DNA of 54,310 bases from an uncultured Butyrivibrio sp. (GCA_946623755.1 CAMORK010000010.1:1-54310), one strand, 5' to 3'; counted from the first letter of the stretch, positions 34,540-43,197 are shown. A program made the numbers and translations. Notes: a model not told the origin generated them from the sequence alone.

Positions 34540-35613
34540 ATGACAGAAAATGAACTGTTTAGTTTAAGTATAGATAAGCCCGATGAGAATAGCTTTCGCC
34601 TTGTGAAGGAAAGCTGGGATAAGATCTCAAAGCCTTTGGATTCTCTTGGGGATTTTGAGGATGTGATCTGCAGGATCGGAGCTGTTCAAAAAAGCAAATC
34701 CCCGGTGGCACATAAAAAGACCCTCATCGTCATGTGCGCAGACAATGGCATTGTAAATGAGGGTGTATCCCAGAGTGGGAGCGAAATAACAAGGGCTGTC
34801 GCAGCTGCGCTCGGAAAGGGCATCAGCAGCGCCAGCACCATGGCAAGAAAGGTCGGAGCAGATGTTGTTGCAGTGGACATAGGGATCGACTGTGATGATA
34901 AGATAGAGGGTGTACTTGACAGGAAGGTAATAAGGGGAACATCAGACTTTTTAAAAGAGCCGGCCATGAGCAGAGAGGAGACGCTATCTGCTGTTTTGAC
35001 TGGTATCGATCTGGTAAAAGAGCTCTCGGACAATGGCACAGATATCCTTGCAACAGGCGAGATGGGGATTGGCAATACCACCACATCAACAGCTGTTATA
35101 TGCGCCATGCTTGAGCTTGACCCGGCGGATGTGGCAGGGCGCGGAGCGGGACTTTCCCATGAGGGGCTGTTCAGGAAGATTGAGGTAATAAGAAAAGGAC
35201 TCTCTAAATACTCCTTTGAAATGGAAAGTGACAAAGAGAGGACTTTTGAGATCCTGAGAACCCTGGGAGGGCTTGATATTGCAGGCCTTGTGGGAGTGTG
35301 CATCGGAGCTGCCATATATCATATTCCGGTTATGCTGGACGGAGTTATAAGTACCTGTGCAGCTCTTGTGGCAAATACTCTTGTTCCGGGAGTTTCGGAG
35401 TATCTGATAGCTTCACATGCAGGAAGAGAGAAGGGAAATGCATTTACCTTAAGCGCATTGGGACTTAGACCTCTTATGAACGGAAACCTTGCTCTTGGGG
35501 AGGGGACCGGTGCTTTGATGGCATTTTCCCTGCTGGATGTGGCAATGGATTTTTATTATAACGCCGCGAAGTTTGCGGACTATGAAATAGATGATTACGA
35601 GAGGTTTGACTGA
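34540..35613 (+). CDS. cobT: Nicotinate-nucleotide-dimethylbenzimidazole phosphoribosyltransferase (CobT)
   Basis: A 357-aa protein of usual length. It has LDSLGDFEDVICRIGAVQ near the start, the VMCADNGIVNEGVSQS block, TGEMGIGNTTTSTAV and the catalytic Glu in ALGEGTGALMAFSLLDVA near the C-terminus. It makes the alpha-ribazole phosphate (or an analogue from another base) for the lower ligand. No dimethylbenzimidazole synthesis gene is seen here, so the base may be imported or be a purine or phenolic analogue (inference). The stop shares 1 nt with cobU. Confidence 0.95.
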   Translation: MTENELFSLSIDKPDENSFRLVKESWDKISKPLDSLGDFEDVICRIGAVQKSKSPVAHKKTLIVMCADNGIVNEGVSQSGSEITRAVAAALGKGISSASTMARKVGADVVAVDIGIDCDDKIEGVLDRKVIRGTSDFLKEPAMSREETLSAVLTGIDLVKELSDNGTDILATGEMGIGNTTTSTAVICAMLELDPADVAGRGAGLSHEGLFRKIEVIRKGLSKYSFEMESDKERTFEILRTLGGLDIAGLVGVCIGAAIYHIPVMLDGVISTCAALVANTLVPGVSEYLIASHAGREKGNAFTLSALGLRPLMNGNLALGEGTGALMAFSLLDVAMDFYYNAAKFADYEIDDYERFD

Positions 35614-36167
35614 TGGTAGCTTTGGTGATCGGAGTGCCTGACAGCGGAAAGAGTGCACTGGCTGAAAATCTTGCCATGGAGCTTTCCGGTGACGGAAAAA
35701 GAATATATCTGGCCACCATGGAAATCCTTGACGATGCGGGAAAAGAGCGCGTGGAAAAGCACAGAAAGCTTCGGGAAGGGAAAGGCTTTTTTACCATAGA
35801 AGCCCCTGTTAAGATTAGTGAAGCCGTAGAGGATGAGCCGGATTTAAAGGATGCTACGGTGCTTGTCGAGTGCATCTCAAACCTTGTCGGGAATATGATG
35901 CATGATGATGATTCTTTGGAAAACAAAGCTGGAATCAGCAGCATAGGAGATGTTGTCAGTACAGCTGTTTTAGATGTGACAGAGATCTGCAACAAGGCTA
36001 AAAACGTGGTGATAGTTACAAACTCTTTTGCCTGTGAAGAGGGATTTGATGAGGAGACAAAAGAGTATGTGAGAAGCCTTGATGCCGTTAATGACAGGCT
36101 GAGAGAAGCCGCGGATGAAATTTATGAATTTGTCGAAGGAGAATGGCTAAGAAGTGAAAATAATTAA
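35613..36167 (+). CDS. cobU: Adenosylcobinamide kinase/guanylyltransferase-like protein (CobU)
   Basis: A 184-aa protein between cobT and cobS. P-loop GVPDSGKS (7-14) replaces the usual GGxRSGKS. The guanylylated-His region reads EKHRKLREGKGFFTIEAP, with a candidate His. LVECISNLVGNMM matches the LVDCLTLWLxNL strand. The usual NEVGxGIVP segment reads NSFACEEGF, so the protein is clearly divergent. It should phosphorylate adenosylcobinamide and attach GMP. Context is strong; whether both activities survive is uncertain. Confidence 0.82.
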   Translation: MVALVIGVPDSGKSALAENLAMELSGDGKRIYLATMEILDDAGKERVEKHRKLREGKGFFTIEAPVKISEAVEDEPDLKDATVLVECISNLVGNMMHDDDSLENKAGISSIGDVVSTAVLDVTEICNKAKNVVIVTNSFACEEGFDEETKEYVRSLDAVNDRLREAADEIYEFVEGEWLRSENN

Positions 36168-36942
36168 GAGCATACTAATTGCATTTTCCATGTATTCAAG
36201 GATCCCTGTTTTGCAGTTTAAGTGGGAGGAGGAAGAATACTCCCATGCCATAAGCTTTTTGCCTTTTGTAGGGATTGTCATCGGGGGCCTTGAGATTGGC
36301 GTATGGAGACTTTGCTGCAGCTTTGGGGTTCCTTTGTTTGTGACGGCACTTCTATTGTGCCTTGTGCCGATGGTGATAACAGGCGGGTTTCATCTGGACG
36401 GATATATGGACGTCTGTGATGCCCTCTCTTCCTATTCGGGGAGGGAGAGAAGTTTAGAGATCATGAAAGATCCTCACATAGGGGCCTTTGCAGTGATCGG
36501 CTTTGCAAGGTTTGGTCTTCTGTTTGTAATGTCAGCTTATCTGCTTGTCTTTTCCGGCGAAGGAAAGCCTGATCATATGGGAATATATCAGTTTGCGCTG
36601 CTATTTGTGTTTGTGCGTGCTCTGTGCGGAGTTTTAAGCCTGGTGCTGCCAAAGGCAAAGAGCGACGGGATGCTGAGCAGGGAAGCAGGTATGACTACAC
36701 AGGCGGATTTCATGTTCTTAACGCTCATAGCCTCTGCATCGGGACTATTTATGGTTTACGTGAATATGGTATCGGGTGGTCTTTGCTTTGCAGCACTTCT
36801 TGTTTTTTGTTTTTATTACAGCTTTATTTGTAAAAAGAGATTCGGCGGAGTAACGGGAGATACGGCAGGTATGTTTATTGCAAGAGGAGAGCTGATAGGG
36901 CTTTTGGTTCTTGCTGTTTACTTCTTTGTGGTCAGAATATGA
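36154..36942 (+). CDS. cobS: Cobalamin synthase (adenosylcobinamide-GDP ribazoletransferase, CobS)
   Basis: A 262-aa membrane protein starting at a GTG, with AAGGAG 12 nt upstream, overlapping cobU by 14 nt. It contains FSMYSRIPVLQFKWEEEEY at the N-terminus and the CobS signature GGFHLDGYMDVCDALSSY...MKDPHIGAFAVIG, with the Asp residues thought to bind metal. The GGVTGDTAGMF block near the end is also typical. It joins the activated corrinoid with the ribazole (phosphate) at the membrane. Confidence 0.95.
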   Translation: MKIIKSILIAFSMYSRIPVLQFKWEEEEYSHAISFLPFVGIVIGGLEIGVWRLCCSFGVPLFVTALLLCLVPMVITGGFHLDGYMDVCDALSSYSGRERSLEIMKDPHIGAFAVIGFARFGLLFVMSAYLLVFSGEGKPDHMGIYQFALLFVFVRALCGVLSLVLPKAKSDGMLSREAGMTTQADFMFLTLIASASGLFMVYVNMVSGGLCFAALLVFCFYYSFICKKRFGGVTGDTAGMFIARGELIGLLVLAVYFFVVRI

Positions 36943-37961
36943 TAGAACATTTTATTGCTTTTTTTATTGGAGTTTTAATAGACAGGATTGTTGGAGATCC
37001 GCATAAAATGCCGCATCCCGTAAGGCTTATGGGGAGAGTGATCGCTCTTTTGGACAAGGCTTTTATGGGAGAGAAAAAGTCTCCCGGCGATGAAGAGGTA
37101 CGCATCGCGCCTGATACGAAACGAAATGCGGGAGCTGAGTTTGTCAAAGGTCTGATACTGTGGGTGACCGTGATCACGCTTACATTTACAGTAAGCTTTG
37201 CCATATGGTTTTTTACGCATCTCTGCAGCAGCTGGCTTGGAATCGCAGTGGAGGCAATACTCACTGCATACTGTCTTGCGGCAAAGAGCCTTAAAGTCGA
37301 GAGCATGAAGGTGTATGATGCCCTTGATAAAGAAGGACTTTTGTCAGGAAGAAAGGCTGTTTCCATGATCGTCGGAAGAGATACTGACGTGCTTGATGAA
37401 TCGGGAGTCATAAAGGCAGCCGTTGAGACTGTGGCTGAGAATACTTCTGACGGAGTGATCGCCCCCATGATCTATTGTTTCCTCGGCGGATCAGTGTTTG
37501 GCCTTGTGTACAAAGCTGTGAATACCATGGATTCAATGCTGGGCTATCACAATGACAGGTATGAGTACTTCGGCAAAGCGGCAGCTAAAATGGATGATGT
37601 CTTTAACTATATCCCTGCAAGGGTAAGTGCTCTTTTGATGATAGGTGCTTCATTTATCATGGGAAAAGAGTACTCAGGAAAGGACGCAGTCAGGATTTTT
37701 AAAAGGGACAGATACAATCACAAATCACCAAATTCGGCTCAGACAGAGAGTGTTCTCTCAGGAGCGCTGCGTGTACGTCTTGCGGGAGATGCCAGCTACT
37801 TTGGAAAGGTTGTCAAAAAGCCTTTCATCGGAGATGATATAAGACCGGTTGAGAAAAGAGATATTAAAAGAGCTTGCAGGCTTATGTATACTGCGGAAAC
37901 ACTGTTTGTCATTGCTCTTATGGTGCTTGCCTTAGCCTGTTGTATTGCGTATTATAGATAA
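36939..37961 (+). CDS. cbiB: Adenosylcobinamide-phosphate synthase (CbiB)
   Basis: A 340-aa membrane protein. It contains LIDRIVGDPHKMPHPVRLMGRVI at the N-terminus, a family hallmark, then VGRDTDVLDESGVIKAAVETVAENTSDGVIAP and MDSMLGYHNDRYEYFGKAAAKMDD. It attaches (R)-1-aminopropan-2-ol phosphate, supplied by CobD, to cobyric acid. The start overlaps the cobS stop (ATGA). Confidence 0.95.
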   Translation: MIEHFIAFFIGVLIDRIVGDPHKMPHPVRLMGRVIALLDKAFMGEKKSPGDEEVRIAPDTKRNAGAEFVKGLILWVTVITLTFTVSFAIWFFTHLCSSWLGIAVEAILTAYCLAAKSLKVESMKVYDALDKEGLLSGRKAVSMIVGRDTDVLDESGVIKAAVETVAENTSDGVIAPMIYCFLGGSVFGLVYKAVNTMDSMLGYHNDRYEYFGKAAAKMDDVFNYIPARVSALLMIGASFIMGKEYSGKDAVRIFKRDRYNHKSPNSAQTESVLSGALRVRLAGDASYFGKVVKKPFIGDDIRPVEKRDIKRACRLMYTAETLFVIALMVLALACCIAYYR

Positions 37962-38014
37962 TTGAAAAAATGTCGCTTACATGTAAAGAGCGGCTGTCAG
38001 GAGGAGAAAAGATT

Positions 38015-38437
38015 ATGAAGAACAATAACAAAAAGGGTATTATCATTGGCGCTATCGCTCTGATAGCACTCATAGCTGTTTTTGCGGTGGTGTACTTTAT
38101 AAACAGGCCTGCAACCAGTAAGGGCGCCAAGAATATTACAGTAGAAGTCAAGGCAAGTACAGGTGATGTTACTGATTATGAGCTTTCAACAGATGCTGAG
38201 TACTTAAAGGATGCCATGGATGAGCTCTCTTCAAACGGCTCGGGATTTAGTTATTCGGGTACAGACAGCGAGTACGGCATCATGATCGAGTATATAAATG
38301 AAGAGCGCGCAAGCTTTGCGGAAGACGGAGCATACTGGGCTTTATATGTAAACGGTGAGTACGGCCAGTACGGCGCTGATGCTCAGCCTGTTACCGATGG
38401 AGATACATATGCGTGGGTTTACGAACTTGCACAGTAA
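38015..38437 (+). CDS. Membrane-anchored DUF4430 (transcobalamin-C-terminal-like) protein
   Basis: A 140-aa protein starting at the ATG at 38015 after AGGAGGAG. One N-terminal helix (IIIGAIALIALIAVFAVVYFI) anchors a domain of about 100 residues outside the cell. The domain pattern (TVEVKASTGDVTDYEL...YLKDAMDEL...GIMIEYINEERAS...YWALYVNGEYGQYGADAQPVTDGDTYAWVYE) fits DUF4430, which resembles the beta domain of transcobalamin/intrinsic factor and often sits next to ECF S components. A role in presenting corrinoids to the S component encoded next is inferred. Confidence 0.8.
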   Translation: MKNNNKKGIIIGAIALIALIAVFAVVYFINRPATSKGAKNITVEVKASTGDVTDYELSTDAEYLKDAMDELSSNGSGFSYSGTDSEYGIMIEYINEERASFAEDGAYWALYVNGEYGQYGADAQPVTDGDTYAWVYELAQ

Positions 38438-38963
38438 GTTTAGTGTTATCGATATTGCACAGATTGGCATTATGGTTGCCATCATCGAGGTCTCCAAGTT
38501 TGCCCTGAGCGGAATGCCGAATATAGAGCTTACAAGCTTTTGGCTTATAATGTTCACCCTCTATTTCGGCTGGAAGATCGTGGCTATTGTGCCTGCGTTT
38601 ATTCTGATCGAAGGAGCCTTTTACGGAGTACACCTGTGGTGGATCATGTATCTGTACGCATGGCCTCTGCTGGTGACCATAGCATGGATATTCAGGAAGA
38701 ACACATCTGCCATCTTTTGGGCAGTGGTTTCGGGAATTTTCGGCCTTTGTTTCGGAGCGCTGTGCTCGATCCCTTACTTTGTAATAGGAGCTATGAGCGG
38801 TGGCTTTATTGCAGGAATGAGAGCAGCTATCACCTGGTGGGTTGCCGGAATTCCCTGGGATTTCATCCACTGCTTTGGGAATTTTGTTATCATGCTGGTG
38901 CTTTTTCACCCTATCGGCAAGGCTATGAAGATGGTGGCAGATGGCAGGAGAGCAGAGATCTGA
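38409..38963 (+). CDS. ECF transporter S component, probably for cobalamin or a precursor
   Basis: A 184-aa protein. I chose the ATG at 38409, which has GGAG 6 nt upstream and overlaps the DUF4430 gene by 29 nt; the GTG at 38355 lies far inside that gene. It has about six hydrophobic helices with the usual S-component pattern (DIAQIGIMVAIIEVSKFAL, then PNIELTSFWLIMFTLYFGWKIV) and ends with a short basic tail. The energising EcfA and EcfT proteins are not encoded here and must come from a shared module elsewhere. Substrate specificity is inferred from the operon and the riboswitch. Confidence 0.78.
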   Translation: MRGFTNLHSKFSVIDIAQIGIMVAIIEVSKFALSGMPNIELTSFWLIMFTLYFGWKIVAIVPAFILIEGAFYGVHLWWIMYLYAWPLLVTIAWIFRKNTSAIFWAVVSGIFGLCFGALCSIPYFVIGAMSGGFIAGMRAAITWWVAGIPWDFIHCFGNFVIMLVLFHPIGKAMKMVADGRRAEI

Positions 38964-38975
38964 TTTGGAGCTGGT

Positions 38976-40076
38976 ATGTTGCACGGCGGAGAGATTTACG
39001 ACAAAAAAATAGAATTGGATTTCTCGGTGAACCTTAATCCCTGTCCCTGTCCGCAGGAGGTGATCGATGCGATCAAAAGTGCTGCGGAAAAAGTTTCAAA
39101 CTATCCTGACATTTCGCAGAGAAGATTCAGGGCGGCTGTGGCTGGGGCTGAGATCGGGCTTTCTGAAAGAAATACAGAGTTTAAACCGGAGAATATAGTC
39201 GGGGGCAACGGGGCATCGGAGCTTTTAATGGCTATTGCCTGCATGGTAAAACCGAAGAAAGCTCTTTTACCGATTCCAAGTTTCTATGGCTATGAACATG
39301 TGCTGAGAGCCTCCGGATGTGAAGTGGTGCGCTATAACATGGCCGGGGAAGATGAGAGAGGGAAAACGCAGTTTGAGCTCTCAGAGAGATTTACTGATGC
39401 CATCACTGATGATACAGACATGGTGATCCTTGGAAATCCCAACAACCCTACAGGCAGACTGATATCAGAGGGGCTTTTAAGAAATATCCTTGACAGATGT
39501 CGTGAAAAGGGCGCCTGTCTTGTAGTGGATGAGTGTTTTTTCAGGTTATCCGGTAAAGGTAATGGTCAGGGCATCGCAGTCAGCGCGAGGAATTTTATTC
39601 ATGAGTACCGGAATCTGTTTGTGGTAGATGCCTACACAAAGCTCTTTTCCATACCGGGGGTAAGAGTCGGATTTGTCATAACATCAGTGGAAAATGCTGA
39701 CAGGCTCAGAAAGCTTTTGCCGGAATGGAACATGTCGGTATTTGCGGAGTGCGCAGGGGCTAAGTGTGCTGAAATTACAGGAGAGAGCTCTTTTACCGGA
39801 GAATCTCTTGAAGTTATAGATACAGAAAGAGCTTATCTTTCTGCGCAGTTGTCAGGGCTGGGAATTACTGTATACCCGTCAGATACGAATTTCATCCTTG
39901 TAAAAAGTGAAGAAAACCTGTATGAGAGGCTTTTGGAAAAGGGGATACTTATCAGGGACTGCAGCAATTTCCGGGGGCTTGAAAAGGGCTTTTACCGGAT
40001 AGCCATAAAGGATCATGACTCAAATGAAAGGCTGATAACTGCCATTAAAACTCTTTGCAATAATCGCGAAAGGTGA
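38976..40076 (+). CDS. cobD: Threonine-phosphate decarboxylase (CobD), PLP-dependent
   Basis: A 366-aa protein of the HisC-like aminotransferase fold. The N-terminal MLHGGEIY and LDFSVNLNPCP are typical of CobD. Other blocks are GNGASELL, ILGNPNNPTGRL, VVDECFFRL and the PLP lysine in DAYTKLFSIPGVRVGF. It makes (R)-1-aminopropan-2-ol phosphate for CbiB. It is the last gene of the cobalamin operon; only 40 nt separate it from asnS. A weak ATAATA/TATTAT inverted repeat with a short T-run lies in that gap. Confidence 0.92.
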   Translation: MLHGGEIYDKKIELDFSVNLNPCPCPQEVIDAIKSAAEKVSNYPDISQRRFRAAVAGAEIGLSERNTEFKPENIVGGNGASELLMAIACMVKPKKALLPIPSFYGYEHVLRASGCEVVRYNMAGEDERGKTQFELSERFTDAITDDTDMVILGNPNNPTGRLISEGLLRNILDRCREKGACLVVDECFFRLSGKGNGQGIAVSARNFIHEYRNLFVVDAYTKLFSIPGVRVGFVITSVENADRLRKLLPEWNMSVFAECAGAKCAEITGESSFTGESLEVIDTERAYLSAQLSGLGITVYPSDTNFILVKSEENLYERLLEKGILIRDCSNFRGLEKGFYRIAIKDHDSNERLITAIKTLCNNRER

Positions 40077-40116
40077 TAATATTTCTTAATAGTATTATTT
40101 TGAGGAGAAAAAAGAG

Positions 40117-41502
40117 ATGAGGACTAAAATCAGGGAGTTGTTTACTAAAACATCTGAATATGCATCAAAGGAAGTGACTGTATATGCATGGGTAAGGACC
40201 AACAGGGCACAGTCAAATTTTGGATTCCTTAATTTGAACGATGGTTCTTTCTTTGAGAATTTACAGGTGGTTTACGATAAGGACCTTGCTAATTTCGGAG
40301 ATATTTCCAAAATTGGTGTGGGGGCAAGTGTTAAGGTTAACGGAACACTGGTGCTTACTCCCGAGAATAAACAGCCTTTTGAAGTAAAAGCTGCAAGCGT
40401 AGAGCTTTTGGGTGATTGTCCTGAGGACTATCCGATCCAGCCCAAGCGTCATACAAGAGAGTTCCTTAGAACCGTTGCACACCTTCGCCCGCGCACAAAC
40501 CTTTTCAGTGCCGTATTCAGAATCAGAAGTGTGGCTGCAATGGCTATCCACAGCTACTTCCAGGAGAGGGGATATGTCTATGTACATACTCCACTGATCA
40601 CCTGTGCCGACTGTGAGGGCTCGGATCAGATGTTCAAGATCACAACCCTTAACATGAATGATCTTCCGAAGACTGAGGATGGCAAGGTTGATTTCAAGAA
40701 GGATCTCTTCGGCAAGCAGGCGTTTATCACAGGTTCAGGTCAGCTTCAGGGCGAGACCTTTGCAATGGCCTTTGGTGATATCTATACCTTCGGGCCTACC
40801 TTCAGAACTGAGAATTCAAACACACAGACACATGCCAACGAGTTCTGGATGATCGAGCCTGAAATGGCATTCTGCGACCTTGACGGCCTTATGGATATCG
40901 AAGAGGAGATGCTTAAGTATGTTGTTAAGTATGTTTGCGACAAGTGTCCTGAAGAGATTGACTTCTGCGACAAGTTCGTTGCCAAGGGACTTAAGGAGAA
41001 GCTTGATAACATTGTAAATACAGAGTTTACAAGAATTAAGCACCACGATGTAATTGATATCCTTAAGAAAGCCGATGTTAAGTGGGACTTCAAGCCCGAT
41101 TATGAAGAGGATCTTGCAAAAGAGCATGAGAAATATATCGTAGATTACTTCCATGGACCTGTATTTGTTACGGACTGGCCCAAGGATATCAAGGCATACT
41201 ACATGAAGGTGAACCCTGACAACAAGACTGTTGCAGCAGTAGATCTTCTTGTACCCCAGGCAGGTGAGCTTATGGGCGGAAGCCAGAGAGAAGAGAACCT
41301 TGATAAGCTTATTGAGAGAATGGACGAGATGGGCGTTGATAAGGAAGGCATCGACTGGTACCTCGATACCAGAAGATACGGTGGATGCATCCACAGCGGC
41401 TTCGGTATGGGCTTTGAGCGACTTATCATGTACCTTACCGGCGTAGAGAACATTCGTGACGTAATACCTTATCCCAGAACACCACAGTCCTGCGAGTACT
41501 AA
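40117..41502 (+). CDS. asnS: Asparaginyl-tRNA synthetase (AsnS)
   Basis: A 461-aa class IIb synthetase. The N-terminal OB-fold anticodon-binding domain reads VTVYAWVRTNRAQSNFGFLNLNDGS. Class II motif 2 lies in FGPTFRTENSNTQTHANEFWMIEPEM, where the loop sequence is of the Asn type. Motif 3 is GFGMGFERLIMYLTG, followed by NIRDVIPYPRTPQSCEY. TGAGGAG precedes the ATG. It charges tRNA-Asn. It is a housekeeping gene with no evident link to the B12 operon, and a terminator follows. Confidence 0.96.
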   Translation: MRTKIRELFTKTSEYASKEVTVYAWVRTNRAQSNFGFLNLNDGSFFENLQVVYDKDLANFGDISKIGVGASVKVNGTLVLTPENKQPFEVKAASVELLGDCPEDYPIQPKRHTREFLRTVAHLRPRTNLFSAVFRIRSVAAMAIHSYFQERGYVYVHTPLITCADCEGSDQMFKITTLNMNDLPKTEDGKVDFKKDLFGKQAFITGSGQLQGETFAMAFGDIYTFGPTFRTENSNTQTHANEFWMIEPEMAFCDLDGLMDIEEEMLKYVVKYVCDKCPEEIDFCDKFVAKGLKEKLDNIVNTEFTRIKHHDVIDILKKADVKWDFKPDYEEDLAKEHEKYIVDYFHGPVFVTDWPKDIKAYYMKVNPDNKTVAAVDLLVPQAGELMGGSQREENLDKLIERMDEMGVDKEGIDWYLDTRRYGGCIHSGFGMGFERLIMYLTGVENIRDVIPYPRTPQSCEY

Positions 41503-41517
41503 TACCTACAAAATATT

Positions 41518-41555
41518 AAGAACCTTGTATCTTCACGGATACAGGGTTCTTTTTA
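41518..41555 (+). terminator. Rho-independent terminator of asnS
   Basis: A 14-bp stem AAGAACCTTGTATC/GATACAGGGTTCTT (one wobble) with a 6-nt loop, then TTTTAATTTT. Confidence 0.9.
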
Positions 41556-41568
41556 ATTTTATGTTGTA

Positions 41569-41590
41569 ATACCACAATATATGGTATAAT
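41569..41590 (+). promoter_or_regulatory. Extended -10 promoter of the PhoH gene, overlapped by a palindrome
   Basis: TGGTATAAT (41582-41590) is an extended -10 (TGnTATAAT). The inverted repeat ATACCA-caatata-TGGTAT (41569-41587) runs into it and could be a repressor site. The start codon is 37 nt further on. Confidence 0.5.
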
Positions 41591-41626
41591 AAATTCAAAG
41601 TCATACAAATAGAGGGGGACCTACGC

Positions 41627-43009
41627 ATGAAGAAGATCTACGTACTGGACACCAACGTTTTGATTCAAGCACCCCATGCTCTCAAGTGCTTTGATGATAA
41701 CGAGGTCGTTCTTCCGCTGGTAGTCTTGGAGGAGCTGGACACGCACAAGAGAGATGAAGGTGAGCGTGGAGCCAATGTAAGAGAAGCCATCAGGATTCTC
41801 GAGCAGATAAGAGGCCAGGGGGATCTGGTTGCGGGTGTAGAGCTCGAGAGTGGAGGACTTCTCAGAGTTGAGAAGAACTTTAAGGATGTTGAGCTTCCCA
41901 AGGACATGTCAGAGTACAAGTCTGACAACCGCATACTCAAGGTATGCAAAGGACTTAAGGAGAGCAGCAAGGAACAGGTCATTCTGGTAACTAAGGACAT
42001 TCTGATGCGTATTAAGGCTCAGCTCCTTAATATTAAGTCAGAGGATTTTACAACCGAGCAGGTTGCAGGAGGCGGCGAGCAGTATATGGGCAGGATCGAT
42101 GTCTATGCTCCCGAGGATCTCTTTAAGGATTTCAAGAAAAAGGGAATCCCTGTTGATGCCGTTTACTGTTGTGATGAGGAGGGGAAACAGTACAAGCCTG
42201 ATTTATATGAAAATGAGTTTGTTGTTGTAAGAGCTGACCAGTCTGTTGGCAAGACCCAGATGGGCCGTGTCTGCAAAGGTTTTATCAAAAAGCTTGAGTA
42301 TGAAAAGAGTCAGCCTTATGGGGTTAAACCAAGGAATGCCGGACAGTACTTCCTTCAGGAGGCGCTTATGCAGCCGGCAGATGTCGCACCGCTTGTTATC
42401 GTCAAGGGTATGGCAGGAACAGCCAAGACATTCTATTCACTGGCAGTAGGCCTTGAGAAGATGATAAATCGTCCGACAGGTGAATACCGCAGGATTCTGG
42501 TTTGCAGACCCAATTCGCAGTTTGATGATGACATCGGATTTTTGCCCGGTGATGAGCAGGAGAAGATATCACCTCTCATGAGACCAATCATCGATAATCT
42601 TGAGCAGCTCATAGACTCCAATGAAGAGGAGCGGTACAAAGATGAGAAAGAGCTGCAGGGCAAGACGGATGAGGTCTTTGAAAGAGGTATTGTTCAGTGC
42701 GAGGCACTAAACTTTATCAGAGGAAGATCGATCTTAAAGACATACCTGATCATAGACGAGGCTCAGAATATGACACCTACCCAGGCCAAGGGCATCATAA
42801 CCAGAGCAGGCAAGGATACCAAGATCATTCTTCTTGGAGATCCGAACCAGATCGACAGGCCTTTCCTCGATGAGAGGACAAATGGTCTTTCCTATGCTTC
42901 AGAGCATATGAAGGGAAGCCCGCTTGCATGGCAGATTTCTCTTTCCGCTTCGGAATGTGAGAGAAGCAGACTGGCCATGGACGCTATCGAGAGAATGCGC
43001 GATAAATAA
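41627..43009 (+). CDS. PIN-PhoH family ATPase/ribonuclease
   Basis: A 460-aa two-domain protein. The N-terminal PIN nuclease domain (about 1-140) has acidic residues in YVLDTNVLIQ, VLEELD and ILVTKDILMR. The C-terminal PhoH ATPase domain (about 230-460) has Walker A GMAGTAKTF and Walker B YLIIDEAQNMTPTQ, with LGDPNQIDRP after it. Such PhoH2-like proteins are thought to be RNA helicase-nucleases. GAGGGGG precedes the ATG. Confidence 0.92.
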   Translation: MKKIYVLDTNVLIQAPHALKCFDDNEVVLPLVVLEELDTHKRDEGERGANVREAIRILEQIRGQGDLVAGVELESGGLLRVEKNFKDVELPKDMSEYKSDNRILKVCKGLKESSKEQVILVTKDILMRIKAQLLNIKSEDFTTEQVAGGGEQYMGRIDVYAPEDLFKDFKKKGIPVDAVYCCDEEGKQYKPDLYENEFVVVRADQSVGKTQMGRVCKGFIKKLEYEKSQPYGVKPRNAGQYFLQEALMQPADVAPLVIVKGMAGTAKTFYSLAVGLEKMINRPTGEYRRILVCRPNSQFDDDIGFLPGDEQEKISPLMRPIIDNLEQLIDSNEEERYKDEKELQGKTDEVFERGIVQCEALNFIRGRSILKTYLIIDEAQNMTPTQAKGIITRAGKDTKIILLGDPNQIDRPFLDERTNGLSYASEHMKGSPLAWQISLSASECERSRLAMDAIERMRDK

Positions 43010-43056
43010 TATCAAGTGTATTAGTTAAGACTAACAAAATATAATTGCGCAAAATT

Positions 43057-43104
43057 AGTACTGATGCAGATTGTACAAAAATATCTGTATCAGTACTTTT
43101 TATT
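43057..43104 (+). terminator. Rho-independent terminator of the PhoH gene
   Basis: A 15-bp stem AGTACTGATGCAGAT/ATCTGTATCAGTACT (one wobble, 43057-43071 with 43083-43097), followed by TTTTTATT. Confidence 0.9.
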
Positions 43105-43146
43105 ATTATAAAAATGATGAAATTGATAATTATTATCTGTTAGCAA

Positions 43147-43175
43147 TTGACAACAGGTAGAACACGGAATATTCT
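43147..43175 (+). promoter_or_regulatory. Promoter of the feo operon
   Basis: Perfect -35 TTGACA (43147-43152), a 17-nt spacer and -10 TATTCT (43170-43175). The predicted transcription start falls near 43182, right at the palindrome described next. Confidence 0.65.
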
Positions 43176-43183
43176 AATAATGA

Positions 43184-43197
43184 ATTAGTTAGCTAAT
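43184..43197. promoter_or_regulatory. Candidate metal-responsive (DtxR-family) operator at the feo start site
   Basis: The palindrome ATTAG-ttag-CTAAT covers the predicted transcription start of feoA. The half-sites TTAG/CTAA match those known for DtxR/IdeR-type boxes. A related TTAG-N6-CTAA site lies before feoB and another at 43021-43034, past phoH. Binding by such a regulator is inferred. Confidence 0.45.

Noticed and set aside
34686-35315. A 209-residue minus-strand gene opposite cobT
   Set aside because: It is a Ser/Pro-rich mirror frame of cobT, typical of antisense reading of coding DNA.
40077-40116. T-box or other leader before asnS
   Set aside because: The gap is only 40 nt and cannot hold a T-box; only a weak ATAATA/TATTAT repeat is present.
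43021-43034. Operator for the PhoH or feo genes
   Set aside because: It matches TTAG-N6-CTAA but lies before the PhoH terminator and over 200 nt from feoA, so it may be chance; it is kept only as supporting evidence in the feo finding.
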